Source: Fretibacterium sp. OH1220_COT-178 (lineage in GTDB: Bacteria; Synergistota; Synergistia; Synergistales; Aminobacteriaceae). From it: a stretch of 64,000 nt of DNA. The notes below the pieces were generated by a model that worked only from the letters and a program-made list of their open reading frames with translations, had not been told where the DNA came from and made no database searches. Shown here in pieces: positions 42,785 through 50,229 of this stretch (positions are counted from its first letter, which is position 1; the number at the start of each line of letters is the position of its first letter). The position numbers and the translations under genes were made by a program. The stretch lies in NCBI RefSeq assembly GCF_003860125.1, contig NZ_RQYL01000001.1:62001-126000 (forward strand), given 5' to 3'.

Positions 42785-43315
42785 CTACCGTTGAGCGGCG
42801 ACGATGGCCTCCACCGTCACATCGGCCTGCACCCAACCCTGAAGCGCCGTCGAGGAGCCGATTGGCTTGTCCGCTCCCAAGGTCAAAGCGGAAACCCTCA
42901 CCGTCGTCGGGAGATTGCGCCAAGCGGCAAGAACCCGCATCAGCGCATAATATTCCCCTCTTGTCGTCATCGCGATGGTGCTGACTCCATCCTTGTTCAC
43001 GCCCTGCTGGCGCGTCGAGAGGATCTCCACCCCGTTGTTCTGTACGACCTGCTGGACGTCGGAATAGAACGCCAACTCGCTCTCGGCGACGTTGACGTGG
43101 TAGCTCTCGAGTTCATTGAAAGCCTTGTTGAACACGGATATCTGATCCATCAGGGCTTGAGTGGCGCTGGTCAGATCGACCTTTCTCTGCTCCAGCTCAT
43201 CGGCCTGCTCCCTGAGATCGTCCAGACGAATCCCCAGGTAGTAGACCGCCCCGACGAGGGCAACACAAAAGAGAAAAAAAAGCAGTCCCAAGGTCGTTAC
43301 CTTATTGTCCTTCAT
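42785..43315 (-). CDS. pilO: Type IV pilus inner-membrane protein PilO-like
   Basis: 176 residues: one N-terminal membrane helix (LGLLFFLFCVALVGAVYYLG), a coiled coil (about 30-70), and a small alpha/beta domain (LAFYSDVQQVVQNNGVEILSTRQQG, TTRGEYYALMRVLAAWRNLPTTVRVSALTL). This is the PilO/GspM architecture. It pairs with the adjacent PilN-like protein. Its start overlaps the PilN-like stop by 4 bases. Confidence 0.85.
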   Translation of the reverse strand: MKDNKVTTLGLLFFLFCVALVGAVYYLGIRLDDLREQADELEQRKVDLTSATQALMDQISVFNKAFNELESYHVNVAESELAFYSDVQQVVQNNGVEILSTRQQGVNKDGVSTIAMTTRGEYYALMRVLAAWRNLPTTVRVSALTLGADKPIGSSTALQGWVQADVTVEAIVAAQR

Positions 43316-43917
43316 GGCTGTCCTCCCATTGCAATCCCCTGCCCGAAGGGGCGTGCGATCAGAGTCAACGTAAAGGATACCCGCCCCGTCTTCTCGTCCT
43401 TCTTCGTGGTGGGCATGGTTACGGCACTGAACAGCCCGCTGCCGCTCAGCCCGTCCGTCAGCGCTATGATCTGCTCCTCCGTCGAGGCCGTGGCGTCCAC
43501 CGTCGCCGTATAGACGACCATATTGTCCTTATCGGCGCTAGGGACGAAACGTATGGAGTTGACCCCCATGCCCTGATCCATATAGGTCTCCAGGGCATTC
43601 AGCACTTCAAGCGTCGGGGGCTCGCTCTGCATGATCTCCAGGGTCTTTCGAAACTGGGACTCCTTGGCCTTCAGGCGGGATATCTCTGTGGTCAGCGCTG
43701 CCTGATTGTTCTCGAGATTGGCAATCTCCCCCTCCAGCAGCTCTATTTCCGACTGAAGCGCCTGCGTCTCGATAAACGCCTTGACAGTGTAAAAACCGCT
43801 GCTGATCAGAAAAGCCAACAAAAGCAGGACGGCAAAAAGTCGCACGATGTTGAAGGAATGACGCTTGCGTTCCCTCTCCAGGAATTCCGCAGGACGGAGA
43901 TCGAATCGGACCCTCAT
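43312..43917 (-). CDS. pilN: Type IV pilus inner-membrane protein PilN-like
   Basis: 201 residues from ATG 43917, overlapping the pilM stop. The N-terminal MRVRFDLRPAEFLERERKRH carries the conserved short cytoplasmic peptide (usually 'INLLP' type) that binds PilM; a membrane helix (about 26-46) and a coiled coil (about 50-90) follow, then a ferredoxin-like domain (PTLEVLNALETYMDQGMGVNSIRFV, VDATASTEEQIIALTDGLSGSGLFSAV). Confidence 0.87.
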   Translation of the reverse strand: MRVRFDLRPAEFLERERKRHSFNIVRLFAVLLLLAFLISSGFYTVKAFIETQALQSEIELLEGEIANLENNQAALTTEISRLKAKESQFRKTLEIMQSEPPTLEVLNALETYMDQGMGVNSIRFVPSADKDNMVVYTATVDATASTEEQIIALTDGLSGSGLFSAVTMPTTKKDEKTGRVSFTLTLIARPFGQGIAMGGQP

Positions 43918-44855
43918 AGCAGATTCCTCAGCGCGAGCCCGAAGGCCGCATCGTAGCCCGGAACGTTGCCCAGGGGCGACGGAACACCCCACGTCGTCCA
44001 GACGTCCGAGAACGTCACGTTGACGGATGCCCCCGCCTCCAAAAGGGACTTCAGCCGGGGATTTTCCCCTATGCTTCCTCCCAGGACCAGGTTTCGGATC
44101 TCAATTCCCCTGTACTGGTTCCCCGCAAATATCATGGTGTTCTGGACATCCTTCAGGATTGGGACCAGATCCTCCTCGGAGTTTCGACGGGCGGGATTCG
44201 TCAAATCGATCAGGGTGGACCTGAAAAGAATCCCGTTGTCCCTGTACCCCAGAACGATGTGGGTGACCTCCGGCTCGACCCCCACAATAAAATAGGCATC
44301 CTCCCGAGGACGCGGCCCCATGGAGGCCCGGAAGAACGCCACGTTCATCGGCTCCACAGCGCCAAGCGGTATCCCCACCCGTTCGCTGGCCTTCAGGAGG
44401 TCCCGCATGTAGGACAGACGACAGGTGGCGACAAGCACAGTGGACTTGGCCGCGGCATCCCGTGCCGGGACATCGACCTCGGCGATATCCGAGGCGGACT
44501 CCGCCCAAGCATAGGGGAAATATTTGTCGAACTCCAGGGCCAAGGCGTCCCGAACGTCGCCCAGAGGCATCTTGGGATACTCGACCAGCCTCAGAGTGAC
44601 GTCTCGAGACGGAACCCCCAACACCACGGGGAAGGCAAACTTTCCCAACTGCGATTTCAGATCGTCGAAGGCCTTTTCGACGGTCCCGACTTTCTGCAGC
44701 GATTCCTTGACAACCCCTCCCGAGGAAACAGGAATAAATTCCTGTCTCACCACGCGCAGCCCCGATCCGCTTCGCTCCAGTTCGAGGTAGCGCAAAGAGT
44801 CCTCATGCAGGGCCAGTCCTGCAACCCCTCCTTTAGCCTTTCTCCTCGAAAACAA
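43914..44855 (-). CDS. pilM: Type IV pilus assembly ATPase-like protein PilM
   Basis: 313 residues from a TTG at 44855 with GGAGGGAGG upstream. Cytoplasmic actin/FtsA-fold protein that ties PilN to the pilus motor. Seen: GVAGLALHEDSLRYLELERSG, the PilM core VVLGVPSRDVTLRLVEYPKMPLGDVRDALALEFDKYFPY, AAKSTVLVATCRLSYMRDLLKASERVGIPLGAVEPMNVAFFRA and YFIVGVEPEVTHIVLGYRDN. First of the M-N-O-P-Q run, 30 bases after a possible small gene. Confidence 0.9.
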   Translation of the reverse strand: MFSRRKAKGGVAGLALHEDSLRYLELERSGSGLRVVRQEFIPVSSGGVVKESLQKVGTVEKAFDDLKSQLGKFAFPVVLGVPSRDVTLRLVEYPKMPLGDVRDALALEFDKYFPYAWAESASDIAEVDVPARDAAAKSTVLVATCRLSYMRDLLKASERVGIPLGAVEPMNVAFFRASMGPRPREDAYFIVGVEPEVTHIVLGYRDNGILFRSTLIDLTNPARRNSEEDLVPILKDVQNTMIFAGNQYRGIEIRNLVLGGSIGENPRLKSLLEAGASVNVTFSDVWTTWGVPSPLGNVPGYDAAFGLALRNLL

Positions 44856-44884
44856 CGTAACGCCTCCCTCCAGATAGATCAAAC

Positions 44885-45079
44885 TCAAAAGCAAAGACCG
44901 GACGGCCAATCCCCACGCCCTTCGATCAATCCTCGGATTCTCTTTGCCCGAAGAGCCCAGGAAGCGCCCGAAACCACTTGCAAAGCGTACAAATCCTTTC
45001 GTAACCGGTTTGATTCAACCCAACGGTCCAGGGATTTCAGAAACGACGAGCAGTAATCCTCCAGCTCAGGAAAAGCCAA
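44885..45079 (-). CDS. Possible small protein upstream of pilM
   Basis: A 64-residue frame from a TTG at 45079 with GAGG six bases upstream. It contains Trp, Tyr, Leu and charged residues in a helical pattern (LEDYCSSFLKSLDRWVESN, LYALQVVSGASWALRAKRIRGLIEG), unlike most chance frames in this window. It lies between a good promoter (45153-45181) and pilM and ends 30 bases before pilM. No family is recognised; it could be chance. Confidence 0.4.
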   Translation of the reverse strand: MAFPELEDYCSSFLKSLDRWVESNRLRKDLYALQVVSGASWALRAKRIRGLIEGRGDWPSGLCF

Positions 45080-45152
45080 AGAAAACCTCGATGAGCCTCA
45101 ATTCCTGGCCCCAAATCGCGTTTTTCCCCGGAATTAAGATCGATCCTCCCGT

Positions 45153-45181
45153 ATTCTACAGTTCTAATCGAGTTTTTACAA
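45153..45181 (-). promoter_or_regulatory. Promoter of the pilM-Q operon
   Basis: Minus strand TTGTAA, 17-base spacer, TAGAAT (plus 45176-45181 and 45153-45158). It lies about 300 bases before pilM and 75 before the possible small gene. Confidence 0.6.
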
Positions 45182-45251
45182 CAACTCAGACAAGTTTCTT
45201 ATAAAATTGCACGTCATCGTCCCTTCCGAAACATTCCACAGCTATGCCCCT

Positions 45252-45767
45252 TCACGACCAGATCTCCCGCCAAATTAAGGGGCGCTCGTCCAGCACGGTC
45301 GTGACCGAACCATCGGGGAGCAGCACATCACGCGTCACCAACACGAGCTCGATCGCCAGGTTCGAGGCGGGGCTCCCCGTCTCGGCGCGAATGAGCAGGC
45401 CCATCGGACAGGAAGGAAGGGCACTCCCCGGACCGGCGGGGTTCTCGAACGCATGGTTGAGATCCTGAACGACGGCAAGCGCCCCGTCAGCCCCGTGGGT
45501 CACAAAAACTTGCAGGGCGTTGGGACCGCCGCTCACCGGGCCCGAGGACAGCCTGGGCGGGCGCCCGGCGGCCAGTTCGCCCCGAATCCAGCGGCGGCAG
45601 ACCGCGATCAGCGAAGTCAGCTCGGCCCTGTCCCGAAAACGCGCCGCCACTGCCGTCAGCGACTCCTGAGACCAGGAGAGGATCAAGAACAGCCACGAGA
45701 AAATCGATGCGGCCGCCAACAGGAGGATCATCACGCCGGCCAAAGAGGCCCCCTGACGCCGCATCAC
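45252..45767 (-). CDS. Type IV pilus minor-pilin-like protein (PilX-like position)
   Basis: 171 residues. The start (MMRRQGASLAGVMILLLAAASIFSWLFLIL) has a basic end, a Gly followed by a hydrophobic helix as in prepilins, though the +5 Glu of the classic motif is missing. The rest is a beta-rich small domain (NALQVFVTHGADGALAVVQDLNHAF... LLIRAETGSPASNLAIELVLVTRDVLLPDGSVTTVLDE). Operon order after the PilV- and PilW-like genes suggests the PilX role. Overlaps the previous gene by 4 bases. Confidence 0.65.
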   Translation of the reverse strand: MMRRQGASLAGVMILLLAAASIFSWLFLILSWSQESLTAVAARFRDRAELTSLIAVCRRWIRGELAAGRPPRLSSGPVSGGPNALQVFVTHGADGALAVVQDLNHAFENPAGPGSALPSCPMGLLIRAETGSPASNLAIELVLVTRDVLLPDGSVTTVLDERPLIWREIWS

Positions 45768-46717
45768 AGGTTTTCGGACCTCCAGGAAGCGCGTGAAACA
45801 TACAGCTCATGATTCGAGAACTCCGCCCTCCAAGGCGCGTCATCGGGCCACGATGCCGGCTTGGCGGAGGGCCCGAAAACGGCGGGACCTCCCGAGGTCA
45901 GCACCCAAAGATCAAGGATCCTCGAGGCCGGACGCCACTCCAGCCAGAGGGCCAGGACCCCGCTCTCACGCGGCTGAAAGTTCGGTGGGTACCAATCGCT
46001 CCGCATCTCCTGAAAGTACAGGATGTTATTTTGCACACGAAATCGTTCGCAGCGCAAAAGAAACAGCTCGCTCAGGGGTGGGATCGTGACGGGATCGGGA
46101 AGGTCATCCGCCAATTGGAGGGACAAGTCCTTACCATTGCGGGCCCCGAGATGAACGGGATACCCGGCCATGGGCAGGGAGAACCAGCTCCTCAGGTCGC
46201 GAGGCCGGCCCGCAAAGGGATCCACGTTCTCAAGGGTTCCCGACAAAACGGTGAGTTTTACGCTCTCTCCGGGAGCGGCGGAGACGACGCCTCCCCCCGG
46301 AGCCCTCAACAGCACTCCAGAGGGCAGCGAGAATAGGACGAACAGGCCGCTGCCCCGATAAACCCCTCCCTCGTCCGGGGCGGGTTCCAAAAGGGCACCG
46401 GAGTCCCTGTAAACCTGCAGGGGGCGGACGAGCCCGGGCCACCCGGCTATGACCGGCGCGCCAGGCAAACCACGTCCCAAGGCCCGCTGCAACATGCCGC
46501 TGATCCTGCACGAGGACAACCCCAACCCCGCGTGCAGGACTCGCGGCTCGAGAAAGGACAGGACGCGCTCCCCGCGCTCCCGGGCCAGGAGCCGCCGCGA
46601 CACGCGTTCCGAGGAGAGGATGAGCCATCGTCCTCCCGCAAGCAGCGTCGCAGCCAGGACGGCCCCAACCGCCAGGGTCACGAGGAGCTCGACGAGCGAC
46701 AACCCCCTTCGGACCAT
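45764..46717 (-). CDS. Prepilin-type protein, PilW-like
   Basis: 317 residues from ATG 46717. Begins with a type IV prepilin motif, RRGLSLVELLVTLAVGAVL (Gly then Glu at +5 after processing; here G-L-S-L-V-E). A long C-terminal beta-rich domain follows (LFVLFSLPSGVLLRAPGGG, RDLRSWFSLPMAGYPVHLG, ALWLEWRPASRILDLWVLTSGGPAVFG). Length and order match PilW-type minor pilins, which prime pilus assembly. Confidence 0.78.
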   Translation of the reverse strand: MVRRGLSLVELLVTLAVGAVLAATLLAGGRWLILSSERVSRRLLARERGERVLSFLEPRVLHAGLGLSSCRISGMLQRALGRGLPGAPVIAGWPGLVRPLQVYRDSGALLEPAPDEGGVYRGSGLFVLFSLPSGVLLRAPGGGVVSAAPGESVKLTVLSGTLENVDPFAGRPRDLRSWFSLPMAGYPVHLGARNGKDLSLQLADDLPDPVTIPPLSELFLLRCERFRVQNNILYFQEMRSDWYPPNFQPRESGVLALWLEWRPASRILDLWVLTSGGPAVFGPSAKPASWPDDAPWRAEFSNHELYVSRASWRSENL

Positions 46718-46719
46718 TT

Positions 46720-47058
46720 TCAGAAGGCCCTCACCGTGACGAGGGGGGAGTCCAAGGTTCCCGATCGGGCCTCGAGGGTCACCCAGACCTCCCCGTGGCT
46801 CCCGACCCGCGAGGACCATACGAAGGAGACGCCTCCCCCGGGAAGATCCCTGGGCATGGAGGCGAGGGAGGCGACGTTGACCGTGGACCCCAGGCGATTG
46901 AACCACCAGTCGGTTCCATACCGACGGGCGTCGGCCCCCTCGATGCGGATGGCGCCCAGCAGACAGCCGCCCAGGGCCGAGAACAGGGACGGCAGAAAAA
47001 GGGCAAGGATAAACAAGGCCACCAGGACCTCCATCAATGTGTCCCCCCTGCGGCTCAT
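46720..47058 (-). CDS. Prepilin-type protein, PilV-like
   Basis: 112 residues from ATG 47058. Prepilin motif SRRGDTLMEVLVALFILALF (Gly-Asp-Thr-Leu-Met-Glu, Glu at +5) followed by a hydrophobic helix and a small domain (WWFNRLGSTVNVASLASMPRDLPGGGVSFVWSSRVGSHGEVWVTLEAR). The order PilV-W-X-like, then pilM-Q, is a normal minor-pilin arrangement. It ends 3 bases before the PilW-like start. Confidence 0.75.
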   Translation of the reverse strand: MSRRGDTLMEVLVALFILALFLPSLFSALGGCLLGAIRIEGADARRYGTDWWFNRLGSTVNVASLASMPRDLPGGGVSFVWSSRVGSHGEVWVTLEARSGTLDSPLVTVRAF

Positions 47059-47059
47059 C

Positions 47060-49033
47060 TCAAGCCTCTTGAGGCAAGGGCCCACTGCCGTCCCTGAGGG
47101 AAAGTCGGGTGCACCTGCAGGAGGGCAGGGCTTCGAGAATCCTCCATTCCCGACGGTCGACGGCCCGGCCGTCCAGAAGGACCACCCGACCGTGGTCGGA
47201 CGCGCTGCGGATCAAACGTCCCACGGCCTGGCGCAGGAACATCCGGGCATTGGGAAGCGTCACCCGCACAAACCCCTTCCCCTCCTCCAGCTCGTTGCGC
47301 GCACGCACCAACGGGTCGTTGGGATGCGGAAACGGAATTCTGTCCACGATCACCTGAGTCAGCCCCTCCCCAGGGATGTCCACCCCTTCACGAAAAGAAA
47401 CACTTCCGATGAGAACGGATGTCTCGTCCTCCCTGAATCGCGCGAGGAGTTCCCTCTGCGGCAGATCCCCCTGCACCAGCACCGCATAGCCACCGGTGCG
47501 CTCCCGCATTTTTTTCGCAAAAGCATGGAGCAGCCTCAGCGAGGAGAGAAGCACGAGCGTCCGCCCCCCGTTCTCGTCACACAGCTTCCTCATGACACGG
47601 CACATCGTCGCGTCGTATCCGTCCCCTCCGACGGGAACCCCGACATCCACAACCAGGATCTCCATCTGCCTGGCGAAGTCGAAGGGAGACTCCACCGCGA
47701 GGGTTCGATCCGGAAGGATCCCCGATTCCCGTGACCAGAACGAAAAATCGCCCGAGAGGGTCAACGTCGCCGAGAGCAGGACGTTCTTTTGCGGACTCTC
47801 GCGCTCCAAGACGTCCCGCACGATGTCGGCCACGGTGACGGGCATGCTCGTCAGGGCCTCTCCGTCCCCCCAATAGGCCCAGCCGGGAAAACGGCCAACC
47901 TCAAGGCACCAGAGCAGCGATTTTTTGAAAGAACGGACCTCGTCGATCCAATTCATGAGCTCCGCCCCTTCGGCCAGGACGGCTTTGTCGGAGAAGTCTC
48001 CGGCCATGAAACGGTCCTCGATGCCCCTCAGAAGATGAAGCCCTCGGTCCAGCCCGTCCGTGAGAGACCGACCGAGGCGCAGAAGCTCCGGATCGCAGGC
48101 GCCAATGCCCCCGTCGCGGGGCATGCGCCATCGAACGGCCTCGAAAAGCTCCTTCAGGGACGACCGACAGCGTTCCCCCTCCTCCCGAACGGACGAAGGG
48201 TCGACGGCATGGGAACGCAACAAAGATTCGAACCGTTGCAGGGTGCGCGGACCCAACAGGGCGGCCATCCCCTCCGCTCCGGCGCGAACGGCCGAGGCCC
48301 CGCGTGCGACATCCGGCAGGCGATGCGCCTCGTCGCAGATCAGCCAGTCGTAGCGCACGGGAAAAGTTCCGCCTCCCTCGAGGATGTGCGAGAAAAAGAG
48401 ATGATAGTTGGCGACCACGACATCCCAATCCTGCGCATCCCTGTAGGCACCGATGACGAAACAACGCTCCCGGAAGGGGCAGCTCGTCCCGATGCAGCTC
48501 CGTCCCCCCGCCGTCAGCTGAGCCAAAAGAGGGTGCCCGTCGCTCAGGCCCAGCTCGGACAGGTCGCCCGTCGTCGTCTCGGCCAACCACCGAGCGACGT
48601 CGACGGACGGGCCGCCGTCGTCCCCGAAGAGCGAGAGAGACTCCCCGGGAGGCAATCCGGCCCCCTTACGGCGACAGGCGTAACGAGAACGCCCCTTCAG
48701 AAGGCCGAAACGGAAGTCCCGCCCGACAAGCCGTTGCAGCCTGGGAAGATCCTTGCCGATCAACTGTTCCTGAAGCGCGATGCTCGCCGTCAGGAACAGA
48801 ATGCTGCGTTCCCCATGCGCCTCCATCAGAGCGGGGACGAGGACCGAGAAGGTCTTGCCCACGCCGGGGGGGGCCTCCGCCGCAAACGTCCTCTCCAAGG
48901 GAGACCGGAGAAACGACTGCACGGCCAGGGCCAATTCGAGCTGCTGCGGGCGGAACTCATACCCCGGAAGGCGCGACAACGGCCCGGAGGGAGAATAAAA
49001 TTCCTGTAAAGTGGGTCCCGTGGTATAATTCAC
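47060..49033 (-). CDS. DinG/XPD-family ATP-dependent helicase
   Basis: About 657 residues from a GTG at 49033 (VNYTTGPTLQEF); the frame stays open further upstream but that part faces rpsT and is not coding. Superfamily 2 helicase with an iron-sulfur cluster: Walker A AAEAPPGVGKTFSVLVPAL, four Cys in FGLLKGRSRYAC..., RSCIGTSCPFRERC, DEAH box WLICDEAH, motif III-like VLLSATL, and motif VI QAVGRLIRS. DinG unwinds R-loops and G-quadruplex-like structures. The exact start is uncertain because no strong ribosome site lies before the GTG. Confidence 0.87.
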   Translation of the reverse strand: MNYTTGPTLQEFYSPSGPLSRLPGYEFRPQQLELALAVQSFLRSPLERTFAAEAPPGVGKTFSVLVPALMEAHGERSILFLTASIALQEQLIGKDLPRLQRLVGRDFRFGLLKGRSRYACRRKGAGLPPGESLSLFGDDGGPSVDVARWLAETTTGDLSELGLSDGHPLLAQLTAGGRSCIGTSCPFRERCFVIGAYRDAQDWDVVVANYHLFFSHILEGGGTFPVRYDWLICDEAHRLPDVARGASAVRAGAEGMAALLGPRTLQRFESLLRSHAVDPSSVREEGERCRSSLKELFEAVRWRMPRDGGIGACDPELLRLGRSLTDGLDRGLHLLRGIEDRFMAGDFSDKAVLAEGAELMNWIDEVRSFKKSLLWCLEVGRFPGWAYWGDGEALTSMPVTVADIVRDVLERESPQKNVLLSATLTLSGDFSFWSRESGILPDRTLAVESPFDFARQMEILVVDVGVPVGGDGYDATMCRVMRKLCDENGGRTLVLLSSLRLLHAFAKKMRERTGGYAVLVQGDLPQRELLARFREDETSVLIGSVSFREGVDIPGEGLTQVIVDRIPFPHPNDPLVRARNELEEGKGFVRVTLPNARMFLRQAVGRLIRSASDHGRVVLLDGRAVDRREWRILEALPSCRCTRLSLRDGSGPLPQEA

Positions 49034-49138
49034 CTCGATCTGAGATAACGGATGCTGATTCCAGTGCTCGGCGAAGGGAGAGGATCGTTCCCGTTTTCTC
49101 CCGGGCAACGTTCTAGGGCATACGCAGGTGCAAACGTC

Positions 49139-49168
49139 TTGCGCACCTATTATACAGAATGTTAAAAT
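49139..49168 (+). promoter_or_regulatory. Candidate promoter of rpsT
   Basis: TTGCGC (49139-49144) and TAAAAT (49163-49168), spacer 18, about 73 bases before rpsT. A second extended -10, TGGTATAAT (box 49024-49029), lies further upstream and overlaps the start of the helicase gene on the other strand. Confidence 0.4.
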
Positions 49169-49240
49169 GCCCTCCGTTGTGTTTAAGCCGGGAACGGATT
49201 GACATTCGAAAGAATTGCAACGAGGAGGTGACTCGAAAGA

Positions 49241-49510
49241 ATGCCCAACAAGCAGTCGGCCAAGAGGCGAGTTCGCATCGCCGAGCGCAATCGTGTTTAC
49301 AACCGGTACTGGACGACGCGGTGCAGGAACGCCGTAAAGAAGGTTCTGGAGGCCGTGGAGGCCAAGGACGGCGACGCGGCGACCAAGAATTTCGACCTGG
49401 CCCAGAGCGTGATCGACAAGGCGGTGGTCAAGGGCGTCATGCATCGCAACACGGCGACGCGGCGCAAGAAGATGATGGCCCTTCGCGTTAAGAGCCTCCG
49501 CGAGTCCTAG
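49241..49510 (+). CDS. rpsT: 30S ribosomal protein S20
   Basis: 89 residues: MPNKQSAKRRVRIAERNRVYNRYWTTRCRNAVKK, VIDKAVVKGVMHRNTATRRKKMMALRV. These are the three-helix landmarks of S20, which binds the 5' domain of 16S rRNA. AGGAGG lies 6-8 bases before the ATG. Monocistronic, bounded by its own terminator. Confidence 0.97.
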   Translation: MPNKQSAKRRVRIAERNRVYNRYWTTRCRNAVKKVLEAVEAKDGDAATKNFDLAQSVIDKAVVKGVMHRNTATRRKKMMALRVKSLRES

Positions 49511-49550
49511 GCGCTCCGGCCGGGAACGTGGGGTTTCGCGATTCTTCAGA

Positions 49551-49587
49551 AGAGGGGGTGCCCGTTGGGGCAGCCTCTTTTTTTATT
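49551..49587 (+). terminator. Rho-independent terminator of rpsT
   Basis: AGAGG...TGCCC-GTTG-GGGCA-G-CCTCT stem (49551-49578) followed by TTTTTTTATTTT. It lies 41 bases after the rpsT stop. Confidence 0.85.
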
Positions 49588-49614
49588 TTACAAGCCCGGA
49601 TTATCGACTATAAT
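49587..49614 (+). promoter_or_regulatory. Promoter of the V-ATPase operon
   Basis: TTTACA (49587-49592), a 16-base spacer and a perfect TATAAT (49609-49614), immediately after the rpsT terminator. Confidence 0.7.
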
Positions 49615-49902
49615 GGACCCGTGTTTTTGTCCGGCATTCCGATTTTTTGGCTTCAAGACTTCCAGCAAAAACGCGGCCTCCCGGAGATGGCGCCCGTTGT
49701 GGATTCCTCTTAAATAATGGTCGCGCGCGTTTCAAAAACGAGTGTATTCAGATCGGAAATGAGGGACAAGATCACGGGTCAACGCCCCCTTCGCAATCGT
49801 TTTAAGGGATATAAGGGGGGACGCGCCACGGAGGGGAATTCTCGTTTCCCCCCTTTTGAGCTTCTGTTTGACCTTGCGTTTTACGGGGGGAGGTGAACTC
49901 GA
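49615..49902 (+). other. Long untranslated leader of the V-ATPase operon
   Basis: About 288 bases with no gene. It contains one small hairpin with a T-run, GGGGAA (49833-49838) with TTCCCC (49846-49851) then CCTTTT, which could act as a weak attenuator. A GGGGGGAGGTGA ribosome site lies at its end. No known riboswitch recognised. Confidence 0.45.
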
Positions 49903-50229
49903 GTGAAGGAAAATTTGATGGACGAGATCAAGGCCGCCGAGGAAAGGGCGGCTGCGGGCGTCCAGGAGGCGAAGGCCGCTGCGGTCCGGAAGCTGAACCA
50001 GGCCCAGGCCGAGGCGGAGAACACCGTCAAGGAGGCACGGCAGTCGGCGGCACGACGTTTTCGCGAGAGGATCCAGGCCGCCGAGCAGGCGGTGGAGGCC
50101 GAGGCGAAGGCCATCGTGAGCGCCCGCGAGGCTAAGGCCAAGGCCTTTTACGAGGAGCACAAAGCAAAGGTCGTTGGCGTGTCCTCGTGGATAACGGAAG
50201 AGGTGATGGGTAGATATGGGCGTGGCTAA
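49903..50229 (+). CDS. ntpF: V-type ATPase stator subunit (G/H, NtpF-like)
   Basis: 108 residues from a GTG with GGGGAGGTGA upstream. Almost entirely an Ala/Glu/Lys/Arg-rich coiled coil (EIKAAEERAAAGVQEAKAAAVRKLNQAQAEAENTVKEARQ), the shape of the peripheral-stalk subunit that pairs with E. Its end overlaps subunit I by 14 bases. First gene of the operon as in ntpFIKECGABD of Enterococcus. Confidence 0.85.
   Translation: MKENLMDEIKAAEERAAAGVQEAKAAAVRKLNQAQAEAENTVKEARQSAARRFRERIQAAEQAVEAEAKAIVSAREAKAKAFYEEHKAKVVGVSSWITEEVMGRYGRG

Noticed and set aside
49034-49444. A longer N-terminus for the DinG-like helicase running opposite rpsT.
   Set aside because: The extra sequence is antisense to rpsT and its promoter, and helicase homology begins after the GTG at 49033.
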